From Caulobacter sp. FWC26 (GTDB taxonomy: Bacteria > Pseudomonadota > Alphaproteobacteria > Caulobacterales > Caulobacteraceae): a stretch of 64,000 nt of DNA. The stretch is taken from the NCBI RefSeq assembly GCF_002742645.2, contig NZ_CP033875.1, positions 2,210,001-2,274,000 on the forward strand, written 5' to 3'. A program made the translations under genes and the position numbers. Shown piece by piece: positions 1 to 8,961 of the stretch (position 1 is the first letter of the stretch; each line of letters begins with the position of its first letter). Below the pieces are notes generated by a model. It saw nothing but the letters and a program-made list of their open reading frames with translations, was not told the origin of the DNA and ran no database searches.

Positions 1-345
1 GTCGATGACCGCGCGCGTCACGAAGGGCCGAGCCGCATCGTGGACCATCACGGGTTCACCGGCCGGACGATTGGACAGCGCCGCCAGCCCAGCTTGCACC
101 GATAAGGCGCGGCTCGCCCCGCCCCGAGCGCTCCGCCATCCTGAAAGACCGGCTAGAACGGAAGGCAGGACCTTTTCTCCATCCTCTGTCGTCACGATGA
201 CGACTTCAGCCGCGCCCGCCGCCAGAAAGGTTTCGACCGACCAGCGCAGCACGGGCTTTCCGGCGAGAAGTCGCCATTGCTTGGCCTGGCCGGGGCCGGC
301 CCTGGTCCCTGAGCCGGCGGCGACAATCACGACAGAGAAGGTCAT
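1..345 (-). CDS. ispD: 2-C-methyl-D-erythritol 4-phosphate cytidylyltransferase, N-terminal part (cut by window edge)
   Basis: First 115 codons of a gene reading off the left edge. The start ATG is the complement of 343-345. The N-terminus reads MTFSVVIVAAGSGTRAG, the glycine-rich CTP-binding signature of IspD, followed by a KQW motif and later VHDAARPFV, also typical of IspD. The enzyme makes CDP-methylerythritol in the non-mevalonate isoprenoid pathway in the cytoplasm. In many alphaproteobacteria this is the first half of a bifunctional IspDF protein, but the C-terminus lies outside the window, so fusion cannot be judged. It is divergent from dusB, with a roughly 100-base shared promoter region. 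Confidence 0.9.
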   Translation of the reverse strand, partial: MTFSVVIVAAGSGTRAGPGQAKQWRLLAGKPVLRWSVETFLAAGAAEVVIVTTEDGEKVLPSVLAGLSGWRSARGGASRALSVQAGLAALSNRPAGEPVMVHDAARPFVTRAVID

Positions 346-444
346 GTCGGGTGTTTAGTCTCGCCACGTCGCTTGTCCAGTCGATCCGGGCTTTACTGCG
401 GCGCACAATGTGCCTAAAAAGACAGCTTCGGGGATGATTACAAA

Positions 445-1452
445 ATGAGCATCAAGCTCGATATCGGTGGCGTCGAGGTTCCGGGGCGGGTGTGGATTGC
501 GCCCATGACCGGTGTGTCAGACCTGCCGTTCCGAGAGACGGCCTCGGCGCTCGGCGCGCCTTATGTGGCCACGGAAATGGTCGCCAGCGCGGAATTCGCG
601 AGGGGAAGGCCTGATGTCGTGCGTCGCGCGGCGGTCGGAGACGGGCTCCCGTTGACGGTGATCCAGCTGGTCGGACGCGATGTCGCCTTCATGGCGCAGG
701 GCGCGCGAATGGCTCAAGAGGCCGGCGCCGAGATCGTCGACCTGAACTTCGGCTGCCCTGCCAAGGAGGTCGCGGCCGGGGCGGCTTGCGGATCGGCGCT
801 GATGCGCGAGCCCGAACTTGCCGAGGCCTTGGTGGCCGCGGCCGTCGAGGCGGTCGACGTTCCGGTGACGGTCAAGATGCGGCTCGGTTGGGACAGCGAT
901 AGCCTCAACGCGCCGGATATCGCGCGTCGCGCAGAAGCCGCAGGCGCAAAGGCCATCACGGTGCACGGCCGCACGCGCAATCAGTTCTATAAAGGTGTCG
1001 CCGACTGGTCGGCCGTGGCTGCGGTGAAGGATGCGGTGTCGGTGCCCGTTCTTGTGAACGGCGACATCGTCGACGGCGACAGCGCAAAACGGGCGCTCGC
1101 GCAGTCCGGCGCTGACGGGGTCATGATCGGGAGGGGCGTCTATGGCCGCCCTTGGATCGCCGGCGCGATCGAGGCGGCCCTGATGGGGGAGGGCTTCCGG
1201 GAGCCGGACGCCGAGGAGCGCCTGGCGATCGCAATCACGCATTTTCGTCGAAGCCTGTCCTTCTACGGGGAGCGTCTTGGTCTGAAAATGTTCCGCAAAC
1301 ACTTGGCGTCCTACATTGAGGCGGCGCCCTGGCCCGAAACCGCCGAGGCGCGCCGGGCCGCGCGCGCCAGCCTATGTCGGCTCGAAGATCCGGCGGCGGT
1401 CGAAAGCGCGCTCCACGATCTTTGGATCGCGGAGCGGAGGAGCGCGGCATGA
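445..1452 (+). CDS. dusB: tRNA-dihydrouridine synthase (DusB/NifR3 family)
   Basis: 335-residue FMN enzyme that reduces uridine to dihydrouridine in the tRNA D-loop region. The TIM-barrel signatures are visible: APMTGVSDLPFR (about 19-30), VQL-type strand near 73 and the NFGCP motif with the likely catalytic Cys104. GRTRNQFYKG and VNGDI motifs follow in the C-terminal half of the barrel. Length matches the family. It is the first gene of a nifR3-ntrB-ntrC arrangement long known in alphaproteobacteria, and its TGA overlaps the ntrB ATG, which suggests translational coupling. NifR3 is the old name from Rhodobacter. Function is confident; the particular tRNA position modified is inferred from the DusB family. 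Confidence 0.93.
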   Translation: MSIKLDIGGVEVPGRVWIAPMTGVSDLPFRETASALGAPYVATEMVASAEFARGRPDVVRRAAVGDGLPLTVIQLVGRDVAFMAQGARMAQEAGAEIVDLNFGCPAKEVAAGAACGSALMREPELAEALVAAAVEAVDVPVTVKMRLGWDSDSLNAPDIARRAEAAGAKAITVHGRTRNQFYKGVADWSAVAAVKDAVSVPVLVNGDIVDGDSAKRALAQSGADGVMIGRGVYGRPWIAGAIEAALMGEGFREPDAEERLAIAITHFRRSLSFYGERLGLKMFRKHLASYIEAAPWPETAEARRAARASLCRLEDPAAVESALHDLWIAERRSAA

Positions 1453-2570
1453 CGGATCGTGCTCGCGTTCTCGGCGGGGTCGCCACCGAAGCGCTCAAGG
1501 CGGCGGCTTTCGAACTGAGCCCCGAGCCCGCCTTGGTGGTGGATCACGACGGCGGTTTGATTGCGGTCAACGAAGCCGCCGAAGCGCTGTTTGGACACGG
1601 ACTTTCGCTCCTGGCGCGCGGACGTTTCCGAGCCGCCTTGCCGCCCGGGTCGGTGCTGGTGTCTCTACTGGATCGGGCCGTGTTTGAGGGCGCGCTGGTT
1701 CGTGAGCATGGAGTCGAAGTCAATCTCTTTGGCCAGCCTCCGTTCGAGGCTGATGGTGCGGCGGTTCCGCTTGGCGATGGCTCCGTCCTTCTGACCTTGC
1801 ACGTCAAGGGCGTGCTTGGGGTTGATCGAAGCGCGGAAGCCGCCGGACTTCGCTCGGTGGTGGGCCTTGGAAAGATGTTGGCCCACGAGATCAAGAACCC
1901 GCTCGCCGGCATTCGCGGCGCGGCGCAACTGCTGAAGACGGGGGCGAGCGCGGTTGACCAGCCGCTGGCGCAACTGATCGTCGATGAAACCGACCGGATT
2001 CGGCGTCTCGTCGACCGGATGGAGGCCTTCTCGGAACAGGCTCCGACGTCGCGGGAAGCCGTCAATATTCACCAGGTGCTGGACCGCGTCCGCGCTTTGG
2101 TGGCTAACGGGGTGGCAGATGGGTTGACGCTCAAGGAGAGCTATGACCCGTCGCTGCCGCCGGTGTGGGGTGACGAGGATCACCTGATCCAGATTTTCCT
2201 CAATCTCATGAAGAACGCCGCCGAAGCGGCTCATATGCGGGGCGATGACCGCGGCGTGCTGTCGATCCACACAGCCTGGCGACCCGGTGTTCGCGTGCGA
2301 GGCGCCGACGGCAAGGCCGCCAGCGGCGCGCCGATCGAGGTGCGGGTGATCGACAACGGGCCGGGCGTGCCTGCAAGCCTGCGCGATCACCTCTTCCAAC
2401 CCTTTGTCACCACCAAGTCGAATGGCACGGGCCTGGGACTGGCCTTGGTCACAAAATTGGTCACCGCCCACGGCGGACTGATCGATTTCGAGTCCGAACC
2501 CGGTCGCACGGTGTTTCGCGTGCTGTTGCCTGTTGCCCCTGAAGCCGCTTCCGGAGACGTCCGAGCATGA
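1449..2570 (+). CDS. ntrB: nitrogen regulation sensor histidine kinase NtrB
   Basis: 373-residue soluble kinase that phosphorylates NtrC, under PII control in related bacteria. An N-terminal PAS-like region (about 20-115) is followed by the H-box [16 protein letters not shown] with phospho-accepting His146, the N-box [12 protein letters not shown], and the G-boxes IDNGPGVP and GTGLGLAL. No membrane segment is seen, as expected for NtrB. I place the start at the ATG that overlaps the dusB stop (ATGA). An upstream in-frame ATG at 1374 lies inside dusB and would add 25 arginine-rich residues with no family character. The gene ends in another ATGA overlap with ntrC. Confidence 0.93.
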   Translation: MTDRARVLGGVATEALKAAAFELSPEPALVVDHDGGLIAVNEAAEALFGHGLSLLARGRFRAALPPGSVLVSLLDRAVFEGALVREHGVEVNLFGQPPFEADGAAVPLGDGSVLLTLHVKGVLGVDRSAEAAGLRSVVGLGKMLAHEIKNPLAGIRGAAQLLKTGASAVDQPLAQLIVDETDRIRRLVDRMEAFSEQAPTSREAVNIHQVLDRVRALVANGVADGLTLKESYDPSLPPVWGDEDHLIQIFLNLMKNAAEAAHMRGDDRGVLSIHTAWRPGVRVRGADGKAASGAPIEVRVIDNGPGVPASLRDHLFQPFVTTKSNGTGLGLALVTKLVTAHGGLIDFESEPGRTVFRVLLPVAPEAASGDVRA

Positions 2571-3988
2571 ACGCCGCGAGCAAGAAAATCCTGATCGCCG
2601 ACGACGACAGCTCGGTTCGTCTGGTCCTCAGCCAAGCCTTCACGCGCCTGGGCTACCAGGTGCGCGCTACAGGCAACGCGACCACGCTCCTCAAGTGGGT
2701 CACCGACGGAGAGGGCGATCTGGTCGTCACGGACGTGATGATGCCCGACGAGAATGTCTTCGACGTACTCCCGCGCATCCGCAAGGAGCGTCCCAAGCTC
2801 CCGATCATCGTGATGAGCGCCCAGAACACGCTTCTGACGGCCGTCAATGCGGCCGACGCCGGCGCCTTCGAGTATGTGTCCAAGCCGTTCGATCTCGATG
2901 ACGTGACCGCCGCCGCGCGGCGGGCGCTTTCCCGACCGGCGGACAGCGAAGCGTCAAAGGCGCAAGCGCGCGCCATGCGTGATGAGCGCCTGCCTCTGAT
3001 CGGCCGCTCCGCGCCGATGCAGGAAGTGTATCGCACCATTGCGCGCTTGGTCGGGGCCGACTTGACGGTCTTGATCTTGGGCGAAAGCGGGACCGGCAAG
3101 GAACTGGTGGCGCGGGCGCTCCACGAACTCGGCCGCCGGAGGGATGGCAAGTTCGTGGTCATCAATCTCGCCGCCGTGCCCAGGGAGCGGGTGGAGGCGG
3201 AACTCTTTGGCCGGGGCGAGGGCGATAACGGACGCCTGATCGAGGCCGATGGCGGCACGCTGTTTCTTGACGAGATCGGCGACATGCCGCTCGATGCTCA
3301 GACGCGCCTTTTGCGTGTGATCGACGGCACCGAACCTGTCATCAACCCGAAGACGGGGCGCCGTCCGAATGTGCGGATCATCGCCGCAACCAATCGCGAT
3401 CTGCGTGGCCTTATTCAGCAAGGCTTGTTCCGCGAGGACCTCTTCTTCCGCTTGAACGTGGCGCCGGTCCGACTGCCGCCGTTGCGCGACCGCGCCGAGG
3501 ATATTCCCGATCTGGCGCGGACCTTCCTGCTGCGCGCCGCGCGCGAGGGGCTTCCTGCCAAGACGATCGATCAGGGCGCTTTGGATCGTCTGAAAAGCCA
3601 CCCCTGGCCCGGCAATGTTCGCGAGCTGGAAAACCTGATGCGCCGGATGTGCGCGCTCTACGCGGAAGAGCTCATCACCGCGCGCATCGTCGATCGTGAG
3701 CTTCAGGACCACACGCCGGCCGTGCGCTCGGAGGAGGGCCCGGTGACGCTGTCGACGCTCGTCGAGCGTCATCTGGCCTCGCACTTCGCCGACCAGCCCG
3801 ACGGCGTTCCCGCGCCGGGCCTGTATGACCGTATTCTGGAAGAGGTCGAGCGTCCCCTCATTCAGCTGACGTTGTCGGCGACGCGTGGCAACCAGGTTCG
3901 GGCGGCGGAAATCCTGGGGCTTAACCGCAATACCCTGCGCAAGAAGATCCAGGACCTCGGCGTGGAAATGACGCGCGGCCGCCGCTGA
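2567..3988 (+). CDS. ntrC: nitrogen regulation response regulator NtrC, lacking GAFTGA loop
   Basis: 473-residue AAA+ response regulator. The receiver domain (about 7-122) has an acidic pocket IADDD, phospho-accepting Asp56 in VVTDVMMPD and the conserved KPF lysine. The AAA+ domain carries Walker A GESGTGKE (about 172-179), Walker [12 protein letters not shown] and the R-finger region. A Fis-type helix-turn-helix closes the protein ([21 protein letters not shown]). Odd point: after AELFG the sequence goes [16 protein letters not shown], so the GAFTGA loop used by NtrC proteins to contact sigma-54 is missing. By analogy with Rhodobacter capsulatus NtrC, which also lacks it, this protein probably works with the housekeeping RNA polymerase or as a repressor. 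Confidence 0.93.
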   Translation: MNAASKKILIADDDSSVRLVLSQAFTRLGYQVRATGNATTLLKWVTDGEGDLVVTDVMMPDENVFDVLPRIRKERPKLPIIVMSAQNTLLTAVNAADAGAFEYVSKPFDLDDVTAAARRALSRPADSEASKAQARAMRDERLPLIGRSAPMQEVYRTIARLVGADLTVLILGESGTGKELVARALHELGRRRDGKFVVINLAAVPRERVEAELFGRGEGDNGRLIEADGGTLFLDEIGDMPLDAQTRLLRVIDGTEPVINPKTGRRPNVRIIAATNRDLRGLIQQGLFREDLFFRLNVAPVRLPPLRDRAEDIPDLARTFLLRAAREGLPAKTIDQGALDRLKSHPWPGNVRELENLMRRMCALYAEELITARIVDRELQDHTPAVRSEEGPVTLSTLVERHLASHFADQPDGVPAPGLYDRILEEVERPLIQLTLSATRGNQVRAAEILGLNRNTLRKKIQDLGVEMTRGRR

Positions 3989-4051
3989 CGCTGCAGCTTT
4001 CACGGCACATTACTGTTGAATTTGAGCCACACGCTCCTAAACTCCGGAGCG

Positions 4052-6295
4052 ATGTCTTCAGTGGCTTACGCGACGAGATCCGAAGGTCCGCCAGCCCGGT
4101 TCAGCCGGGCTTGGTGGCGGGGCCTCCTGCGGTCACGCTACCTGACCGGCGGCGGCTACGCCTTGGCCGTGATCTTGACGGTTGCGGGCGTCGCGTTGGC
4201 CTCGTCGCCCCCGCGCACCGACTCGATCGGTACGGCCAGCACGGTCATCCTGGTCGTGCTCGGCTTCAACCTCGTGCTGATCCTCGGTGTAGCCACCATT
4301 GTCGGCCTTAGGCTGTACGACCTGATCGACGCCAGGGCCAGTGACGCAGGGGCCCGACTTCATCTTCGCTTCGTAGGCCTTTTCTCGCTGGCTGCCGTCG
4401 CGCCGGCCGTGATCGTGGCGCTGTTTTTTGGCGTGCTTGTCAACCGGGGCGTCGACGGTTGGTTCAGCCAGCGGGTGCAAACGGTGGTCGGAAATTCGGC
4501 GAAGGTCGCCAACTCCTACGTCGAGCAGCAGAAGAACTATATTTCCGAACACATAGGGCCAATGGCGGCGAGCCTTAATCAGGCCGCGCCGGCCCTGGCG
4601 CAGTCGCCAGTGGCCTTTGGCCACTTCCTTGCGGGTCTTACGCAGGACAACGGCTTCTCCGCCGCCTACGTGCTGGATCGTGATGGACGTATTCTGGCCC
4701 GCACCGAGTCGGAGGGCGCGCCGCCCTTCCTGGCTCCGCCGCCCGCGAGCTTCGATTGGGCGGACGGCGGCGAGGCCAGCGCGCAACGATTCGTCTCGAC
4801 CGATCTTTTTCGGACGCTCTACAAGCTGAAGGGGTTCGAAGACGGCTACCTTTATGTGGTGCGCCCGATCGAGAAGGGCATCCTGACCCACCTGATCGAG
4901 ACGCAGGACGCGCTGATCTCCTATCGCGACGCCGAGCGGAGCCGGGGTCGGATTCAGGCGATCTTCGGGTTGAGCTACCTGGAGACGGCGCTGCTCGTGC
5001 TGGTGGCGGCGATCTGGGTGGGCATAGCCGCCGCCAACTCCATCGCGGGGCCGGTAGCCGGCCTTGTGGAGGCTGCGGGTCGAGTCTCTGGCGGCGATCT
5101 CGACGCGCGGGTAGAGGCGGACCGCGGCCCGGAGGAAATACGGGCCTTGTCCAACGCCTTCAACATGATGACCAGCGAACTGCAGCTACAGCAGGCCGCG
5201 CTGAAGGCGGCCAGTCTGGACGCGGAGAGCCGGCGCCAGTTCATCGAGACCATCCTGTCCGGGGTCAGCGCAGGCGTGGTCAGCCTCGACGATCGTGGAA
5301 TGATCTCGGCGGTCAATCGACGAGCGGTCGCTCTACTGGGCTTGCCTGACGACGCGCTCGGCGTGGACTTGATCCATCTGGCGCCTGAATTCGCGACGGT
5401 GATGACGGCGCTCGCGGAAAGCCGCCCCGACACCGATGTCGAGGTGGACATCATGCGCGAGGGCGAAACGCGCCGATTGAGGGTGCGCGCCGCCGGCCAT
5501 GTTGCCCAGGGCCTTGTTCTGACGTTTGACGACATCACGCGTCTCGTCGCCGCTCAGCGCAACGCCGCCTGGAAGGATGTCGCGCGGCGGATCGCTCACG
5601 AGATCAAGAACCCGCTGACACCCATCCAGCTCTCCGCCGAGCGGCTTCGCCGCAAATATCGCAAGGAGATCGCGAGTGATCTGGAGACGTTTGATCGGTG
5701 CACCGACACCATCATTCGCCAAGTCGGCGACATCGGCCGCATGGTCGACGAGTTTTCCGCCTTCGCCCGTATGCCCGCGCCACGGTTCGAACCTGGTAAC
5801 TTGACGGAGATGCTTCGCCAGGCCGTGTTTGCTCAGCGGTTCCAGGACGCCGAGATCGAGGTGACCCTGGAGGAAGCCGGGGATGCGGACGTCTGGATAA
5901 CCTGCGATACCCGGATGGTCGGGCAGGCCCTGACAAACATCCTGAAGAACGCCGGCGAGGCGGTGGGCGCGCGTCGTTCGACTGAGCCGGCGCTTCGAGG
6001 GCGCATCACTGCGACGCTGGTCTGCGGCGCCGACGACCTCTGCGTGAGCATTGAGGACAACGGTGTGGGCCTGCCCGCCAAGGATCGGGATCGCTTGACC
6101 GAGCCCTATGTGACGACGCGCGAGAAAGGCACGGGCCTCGGCCTGGCCATCGTCAAGCGGATCATGGAGGACCACGGCGGTAGCCTGGCCCTCGTCGATG
6201 CGCGCGAGCCGCCTGGCGCACGCGTGATCATGAAGTTTCCAACGACCGCGCGCCTGCTCGTCGCGGCCCAGAGTGGCGTTGAGGAGATGATATGA
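4052..6295 (+). CDS. ntrY: membrane nitrogen-sensing histidine kinase NtrY
   Basis: 747-residue membrane kinase, partner of NtrX. Hydrophobic segments near the N-terminus (GYALAVILTVAGVALAS, a VILVVLGFNLVLILG stretch and LAAVAPAVIVALFFGVLV) and one before the HAMP region (ETALLVLVAAIWVGIAAA) bracket a large extracytoplasmic sensor. HAMP and PAS segments follow, then the H-box [19 protein letters not shown] (His516), N-box NILKNAGEAVG and G-boxes EDNGVGLP and GTGLGLAIV. I chose the ATG at 4052 because CGGAG lies just upstream. A TTG at 4016, in the same frame, has no visible ribosome site. Its TGA overlaps the ntrX ATG (ATGA). Confidence 0.9.
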   Translation: MSSVAYATRSEGPPARFSRAWWRGLLRSRYLTGGGYALAVILTVAGVALASSPPRTDSIGTASTVILVVLGFNLVLILGVATIVGLRLYDLIDARASDAGARLHLRFVGLFSLAAVAPAVIVALFFGVLVNRGVDGWFSQRVQTVVGNSAKVANSYVEQQKNYISEHIGPMAASLNQAAPALAQSPVAFGHFLAGLTQDNGFSAAYVLDRDGRILARTESEGAPPFLAPPPASFDWADGGEASAQRFVSTDLFRTLYKLKGFEDGYLYVVRPIEKGILTHLIETQDALISYRDAERSRGRIQAIFGLSYLETALLVLVAAIWVGIAAANSIAGPVAGLVEAAGRVSGGDLDARVEADRGPEEIRALSNAFNMMTSELQLQQAALKAASLDAESRRQFIETILSGVSAGVVSLDDRGMISAVNRRAVALLGLPDDALGVDLIHLAPEFATVMTALAESRPDTDVEVDIMREGETRRLRVRAAGHVAQGLVLTFDDITRLVAAQRNAAWKDVARRIAHEIKNPLTPIQLSAERLRRKYRKEIASDLETFDRCTDTIIRQVGDIGRMVDEFSAFARMPAPRFEPGNLTEMLRQAVFAQRFQDAEIEVTLEEAGDADVWITCDTRMVGQALTNILKNAGEAVGARRSTEPALRGRITATLVCGADDLCVSIEDNGVGLPAKDRDRLTEPYVTTREKGTGLGLAIVKRIMEDHGGSLALVDAREPPGARVIMKFPTTARLLVAAQSGVEEMI

Positions 6296-7680
6296 GCGCC
6301 GACGTTCTTGTCGTGGATGACGAAGCCGACATCCGTGAACTGGTGGCCGGGATTCTCGAGGACGAAGGCTACGCTGTTCGTACCGCCGCCGACTCCGACC
6401 AAGCCCTCGCCGCGATCCGGGCGCGCAAGCCTGCGCTCCTGGTCCTGGATATCTGGATGCAGGGCGGGGGCATGGACGGGCTGGAGTTGCTCGACATGGT
6501 CAAGGCGCTGGACGCTGATCTGCCAGTCATCATGATTTCGGGGCACGGCAATATCGAGACCGCCGTCAGCGCCATCAAGCGTGGCGCCTACGAGTTCCTG
6601 GAAAAGCCGTTCAAGTCGGATCGCCTGTTGCTGGTTGTCGAGCGCGCCCTGGAAGCCGCCGGCCTCCGTCGAGAGAACCGGCGCCTGCGGACGCAAACGC
6701 TCGCGCCAGACGGTCTGATCGGCAAATCCGCGCCCGCTCAGGCCTTGCGCCAGCTGATCCTGAAGGTCGCGCCGGCCAACAGCCGGGTGCTGGTCTCGGG
6801 TCCGCCGGGCTCGGGCAAGGAGCTCGTCGCGCGGCTCATCCACGGCGCCAGCGCTCGCGCCCGCCAGGAGTTCGTCGCCGTCAGCGCGGCCGGCATGGCG
6901 CCGGAGCGCCTCGATGTGGAGCTCTTCGGCGAAGAAGGCGAAGGCGGTCGTCCACGCAAGATCGGCGTTTTCGAGCGTGCGCACGGCGGGACGCTCTATC
7001 TGGACGAAGTCGCAGACATGCCCCGGGAGACGCAGGGGCGAATTCTCCGGGTGCTGGTCGAGCAGCGGTTCCGCCGCGTGGGCGGCGACAACGACGTGCA
7101 GGTGGATGTGCGCGTGATCTCGTCCAGTTCACGCGATCTGCGGGACGAGATCGCTGCGGGTCGTTTCCGCGAGGACTTGTTCCATCGCTTGAACGTGGTG
7201 CCGGTGCGTGTGCCCGGACTTGCCGAGCGCCGCGAGGACATTCCAGAGCTGATCAACTACTTCGTCGAGCGCATCAGCGAGGCCACGGGCTTGCCCCGTC
7301 GACGGCTGGGCGAAGACGCCTTGGCCACGCTGCAGGTGCAGGCTTGGCCGGGTAATGTTCGCCAGCTTCGGAACAATGTCGAACGTATGCTGATCCTGGC
7401 GTCCGGAGAGCCGGGGGACGTGATCACCGCCGAGATGCTGTCGGGAACCGAGCAACCCAGCGCCGGCAACGCCGGCGCGATCGGCGCCGAGCGCATTATC
7501 GCCCTGCCGCTGCGGGAGGCGCGGGAGCTGTTCGAGCGAGAGTATCTGAATGCTCAGATCCTGCGCTTCGGCGGCAATATCTCGCGGACCGCCAACTTCA
7601 TCGGCATGGAGCGCTCAGCGCTGCACCGCAAGCTGAAGTCGCTGGGGGTCTCCGGCGCTCGTGGCGAAGAGGAAGAGTAG
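6292..7680 (+). CDS. ntrX: response regulator NtrX
   Basis: 462-residue NtrC-family regulator paired with NtrY; in alphaproteobacteria the pair is linked to nitrogen metabolism, envelope and redox control. The receiver domain has VVDDE, phospho-accepting Asp53 in LVLDIWMQ and a EKPF lysine. AAA+ Walker A is GPPGSGKE (about 170-177), Walker B GTLYLDEVADMP. The loop between VELFG and GVFERAHGG has no GAFTGA, so sigma-54 activation is unlikely. A Fis-type helix-turn-helix lies at the C-terminus (GGNISRTANFIGMERSALHRK). The stop codon TAG abuts the ATG of the aminotransferase gene with no spacer. Confidence 0.93.
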   Translation: MSADVLVVDDEADIRELVAGILEDEGYAVRTAADSDQALAAIRARKPALLVLDIWMQGGGMDGLELLDMVKALDADLPVIMISGHGNIETAVSAIKRGAYEFLEKPFKSDRLLLVVERALEAAGLRRENRRLRTQTLAPDGLIGKSAPAQALRQLILKVAPANSRVLVSGPPGSGKELVARLIHGASARARQEFVAVSAAGMAPERLDVELFGEEGEGGRPRKIGVFERAHGGTLYLDEVADMPRETQGRILRVLVEQRFRRVGGDNDVQVDVRVISSSSRDLRDEIAAGRFREDLFHRLNVVPVRVPGLAERREDIPELINYFVERISEATGLPRRRLGEDALATLQVQAWPGNVRQLRNNVERMLILASGEPGDVITAEMLSGTEQPSAGNAGAIGAERIIALPLREARELFEREYLNAQILRFGGNISRTANFIGMERSALHRKLKSLGVSGARGEEEE

Positions 7681-8544
7681 ATGTCGCGTTTTGCCTATGT
7701 GAACGGCCGCTTCGTTCGTCACGGCGAGGCCGCGGTGCATATCGAGGATCGTGGCTATCAGCTTGCCGACGGCGTCTACGAGGTCTGGGCCGTGTTCGAC
7801 GGCAAGTTGGCCGATGCGGAGGGGCATTTCGCGCGCCTGTGGCGCAGCCTGGATGAGTTACGCATCGCTCATCCAATGACGGAAGCCGCGCTGACGATGG
7901 TGCTGCGGGAGGCTGTGCGCCGCAATAAGGTGCGCGATGGTCTCTGCTACCTTCAAGTCACCCGCGGCGTGGCCCGACGTGATCACGCGTTCCCGAACCC
8001 CGCCGTGCTTCCGTCCGTTGTCGTGACCGCGAAGTCGATTGACCGGGCGGCGACCGAAGCCAAGGCGGCGCTGGGCGCATCGGTCATTTCTGTCCCCGAG
8101 AACCGTTGGGGGCGCTGCGATATCAAGTCGATTGGTCTGCTGCCGAACGCCCTAGCCAAGCAGGCGGCGCGCGAACGGGGCGCGATCGAAGCCTGGTTTG
8201 TCGACGATATGGGTCTCGTCACGGAGGGCGCGTCCTCGAACGCGTGGATCATAGACGCCGAGGGGGCGCTTCGCACCCGGGACACCAACGCCAACATCCT
8301 GCGCGGCGTCACGCGCTTCACGCTTTTGGATGTGATCCGCGAGAGCGGCATGACGGTGAACGAAAAGCCCTTCACCATCGCGGAGGCTCAGGCCGCGAAA
8401 GAGGCCTTTATCACCGGCGCCGGCTCACTGGTGACGCCCATCGTGCAGATCGACGGGGTGAAACTGGGTGACGGAAAGCCGGGTCCGGTGGCGAAACGCC
8501 TTCGGGCTCTCTATATCGAGCGCGCGCGTCAGAAGGTGGTCTGA
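7681..8544 (+). CDS. class IV PLP-dependent aminotransferase (D-alanine aminotransferase-like)
   Basis: 287 residues of the fold-type IV aminotransferase family, which includes D-amino acid, branched-chain aminotransferases and 4-amino-4-deoxychorismate lyase. The start YVNGRFVRHGEAAVHIEDRG is typical of the D-alanine aminotransferase subgroup. Lys149 in RCDIKSIGLL should bind PLP, and Glu182 in VTEGASSN matches the conserved glutamate; the C-terminal GAGSLVTPI loop contacts the cofactor phosphate. It follows ntrX with no gap and precedes hfq, so it is probably cotranscribed with the ntr genes. The likely role is making D-glutamate or D-alanine from keto acids. Exact substrate cannot be read from sequence. 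Confidence 0.85.
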   Translation: MSRFAYVNGRFVRHGEAAVHIEDRGYQLADGVYEVWAVFDGKLADAEGHFARLWRSLDELRIAHPMTEAALTMVLREAVRRNKVRDGLCYLQVTRGVARRDHAFPNPAVLPSVVVTAKSIDRAATEAKAALGASVISVPENRWGRCDIKSIGLLPNALAKQAARERGAIEAWFVDDMGLVTEGASSNAWIIDAEGALRTRDTNANILRGVTRFTLLDVIRESGMTVNEKPFTIAEAQAAKEAFITGAGSLVTPIVQIDGVKLGDGKPGPVAKRLRALYIERARQKVV

Positions 8545-8594
8545 GTTCGATGAGATTTCGGACCGGGCGGCTTTCGGTCGCAAGGTTGGGTGGA

Positions 8595-8631
8595 ATTTTT
8601 CGCTGCCGGCGTGTCGCTTTCGGCGAAAAAT
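8595..8631 (+). other. inverted repeat in hfq upstream region
   Basis: Perfect 9-base arms ATTTTTCGC (8595-8603) and GCGAAAAAT (8623-8631) enclose a 19-base loop, 70 bases before the hfq start. There is no T-run after the right arm, so a simple rho-independent terminator is doubtful. It may be a stem in the hfq leader RNA or a protein-binding site. Confidence 0.45.
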
Positions 8632-8700
8632 CATCTAGCATGACCTAGTTTGTGTGGGGGGCGTGTGGCCCTCCGAGAAAAACGAGAGGGGAACCCCCGT

Positions 8701-8949
8701 ATGTCCGCCGAGAAGAAGCAGAATCTTCAGGACACCTTCCTGAACAGCGTCCGCAAGTCGAAGACGCCGCTCACCATCTTCCTCGTCAACGGCGTCAAGC
8801 TTCAGGGCGTGGTCAGCTGGTTCGACAATTTCTGTGTCCTGCTGCGCCGCGATGGCCAATCGCAACTGGTCTACAAGCACGCCATTTCCACCATCATGCC
8901 GGCTCAGCCTGTTCAGCTCTACGAGCCGAGCGCGGACGCCGACGACTGA
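8701..8949 (+). CDS. hfq: RNA-binding protein Hfq
   Basis: 82-residue Sm-like RNA chaperone that pairs small RNAs with mRNA targets. The N-terminus [19 protein letters not shown] is the classic Hfq start, followed by the Sm1 region ([16 protein letters not shown]) and Sm2 signature [10 protein letters not shown]. The C-terminal tail is short and acidic (EPSADADD), as in alphaproteobacterial Hfq. I use the ATG at 8701, which has GAGGGGAA upstream; a GTG at 8650 in frame would add 17 unlikely residues. The gene is followed closely by hflX, the usual Hfq neighbour in proteobacteria. Confidence 0.97.
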   Translation: MSAEKKQNLQDTFLNSVRKSKTPLTIFLVNGVKLQGVVSWFDNFCVLLRRDGQSQLVYKHAISTIMPAQPVQLYEPSADADD

Positions 8950-8961
8950 CCCTAGAGCCGT

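Noticed and set aside
359..444. Sigma-54 promoter before dusB-ntrBC
   Set aside because: No TGGCAC-N5-TTGCA-type element is visible in the short intergenic region, and NtrC lacks GAFTGA.
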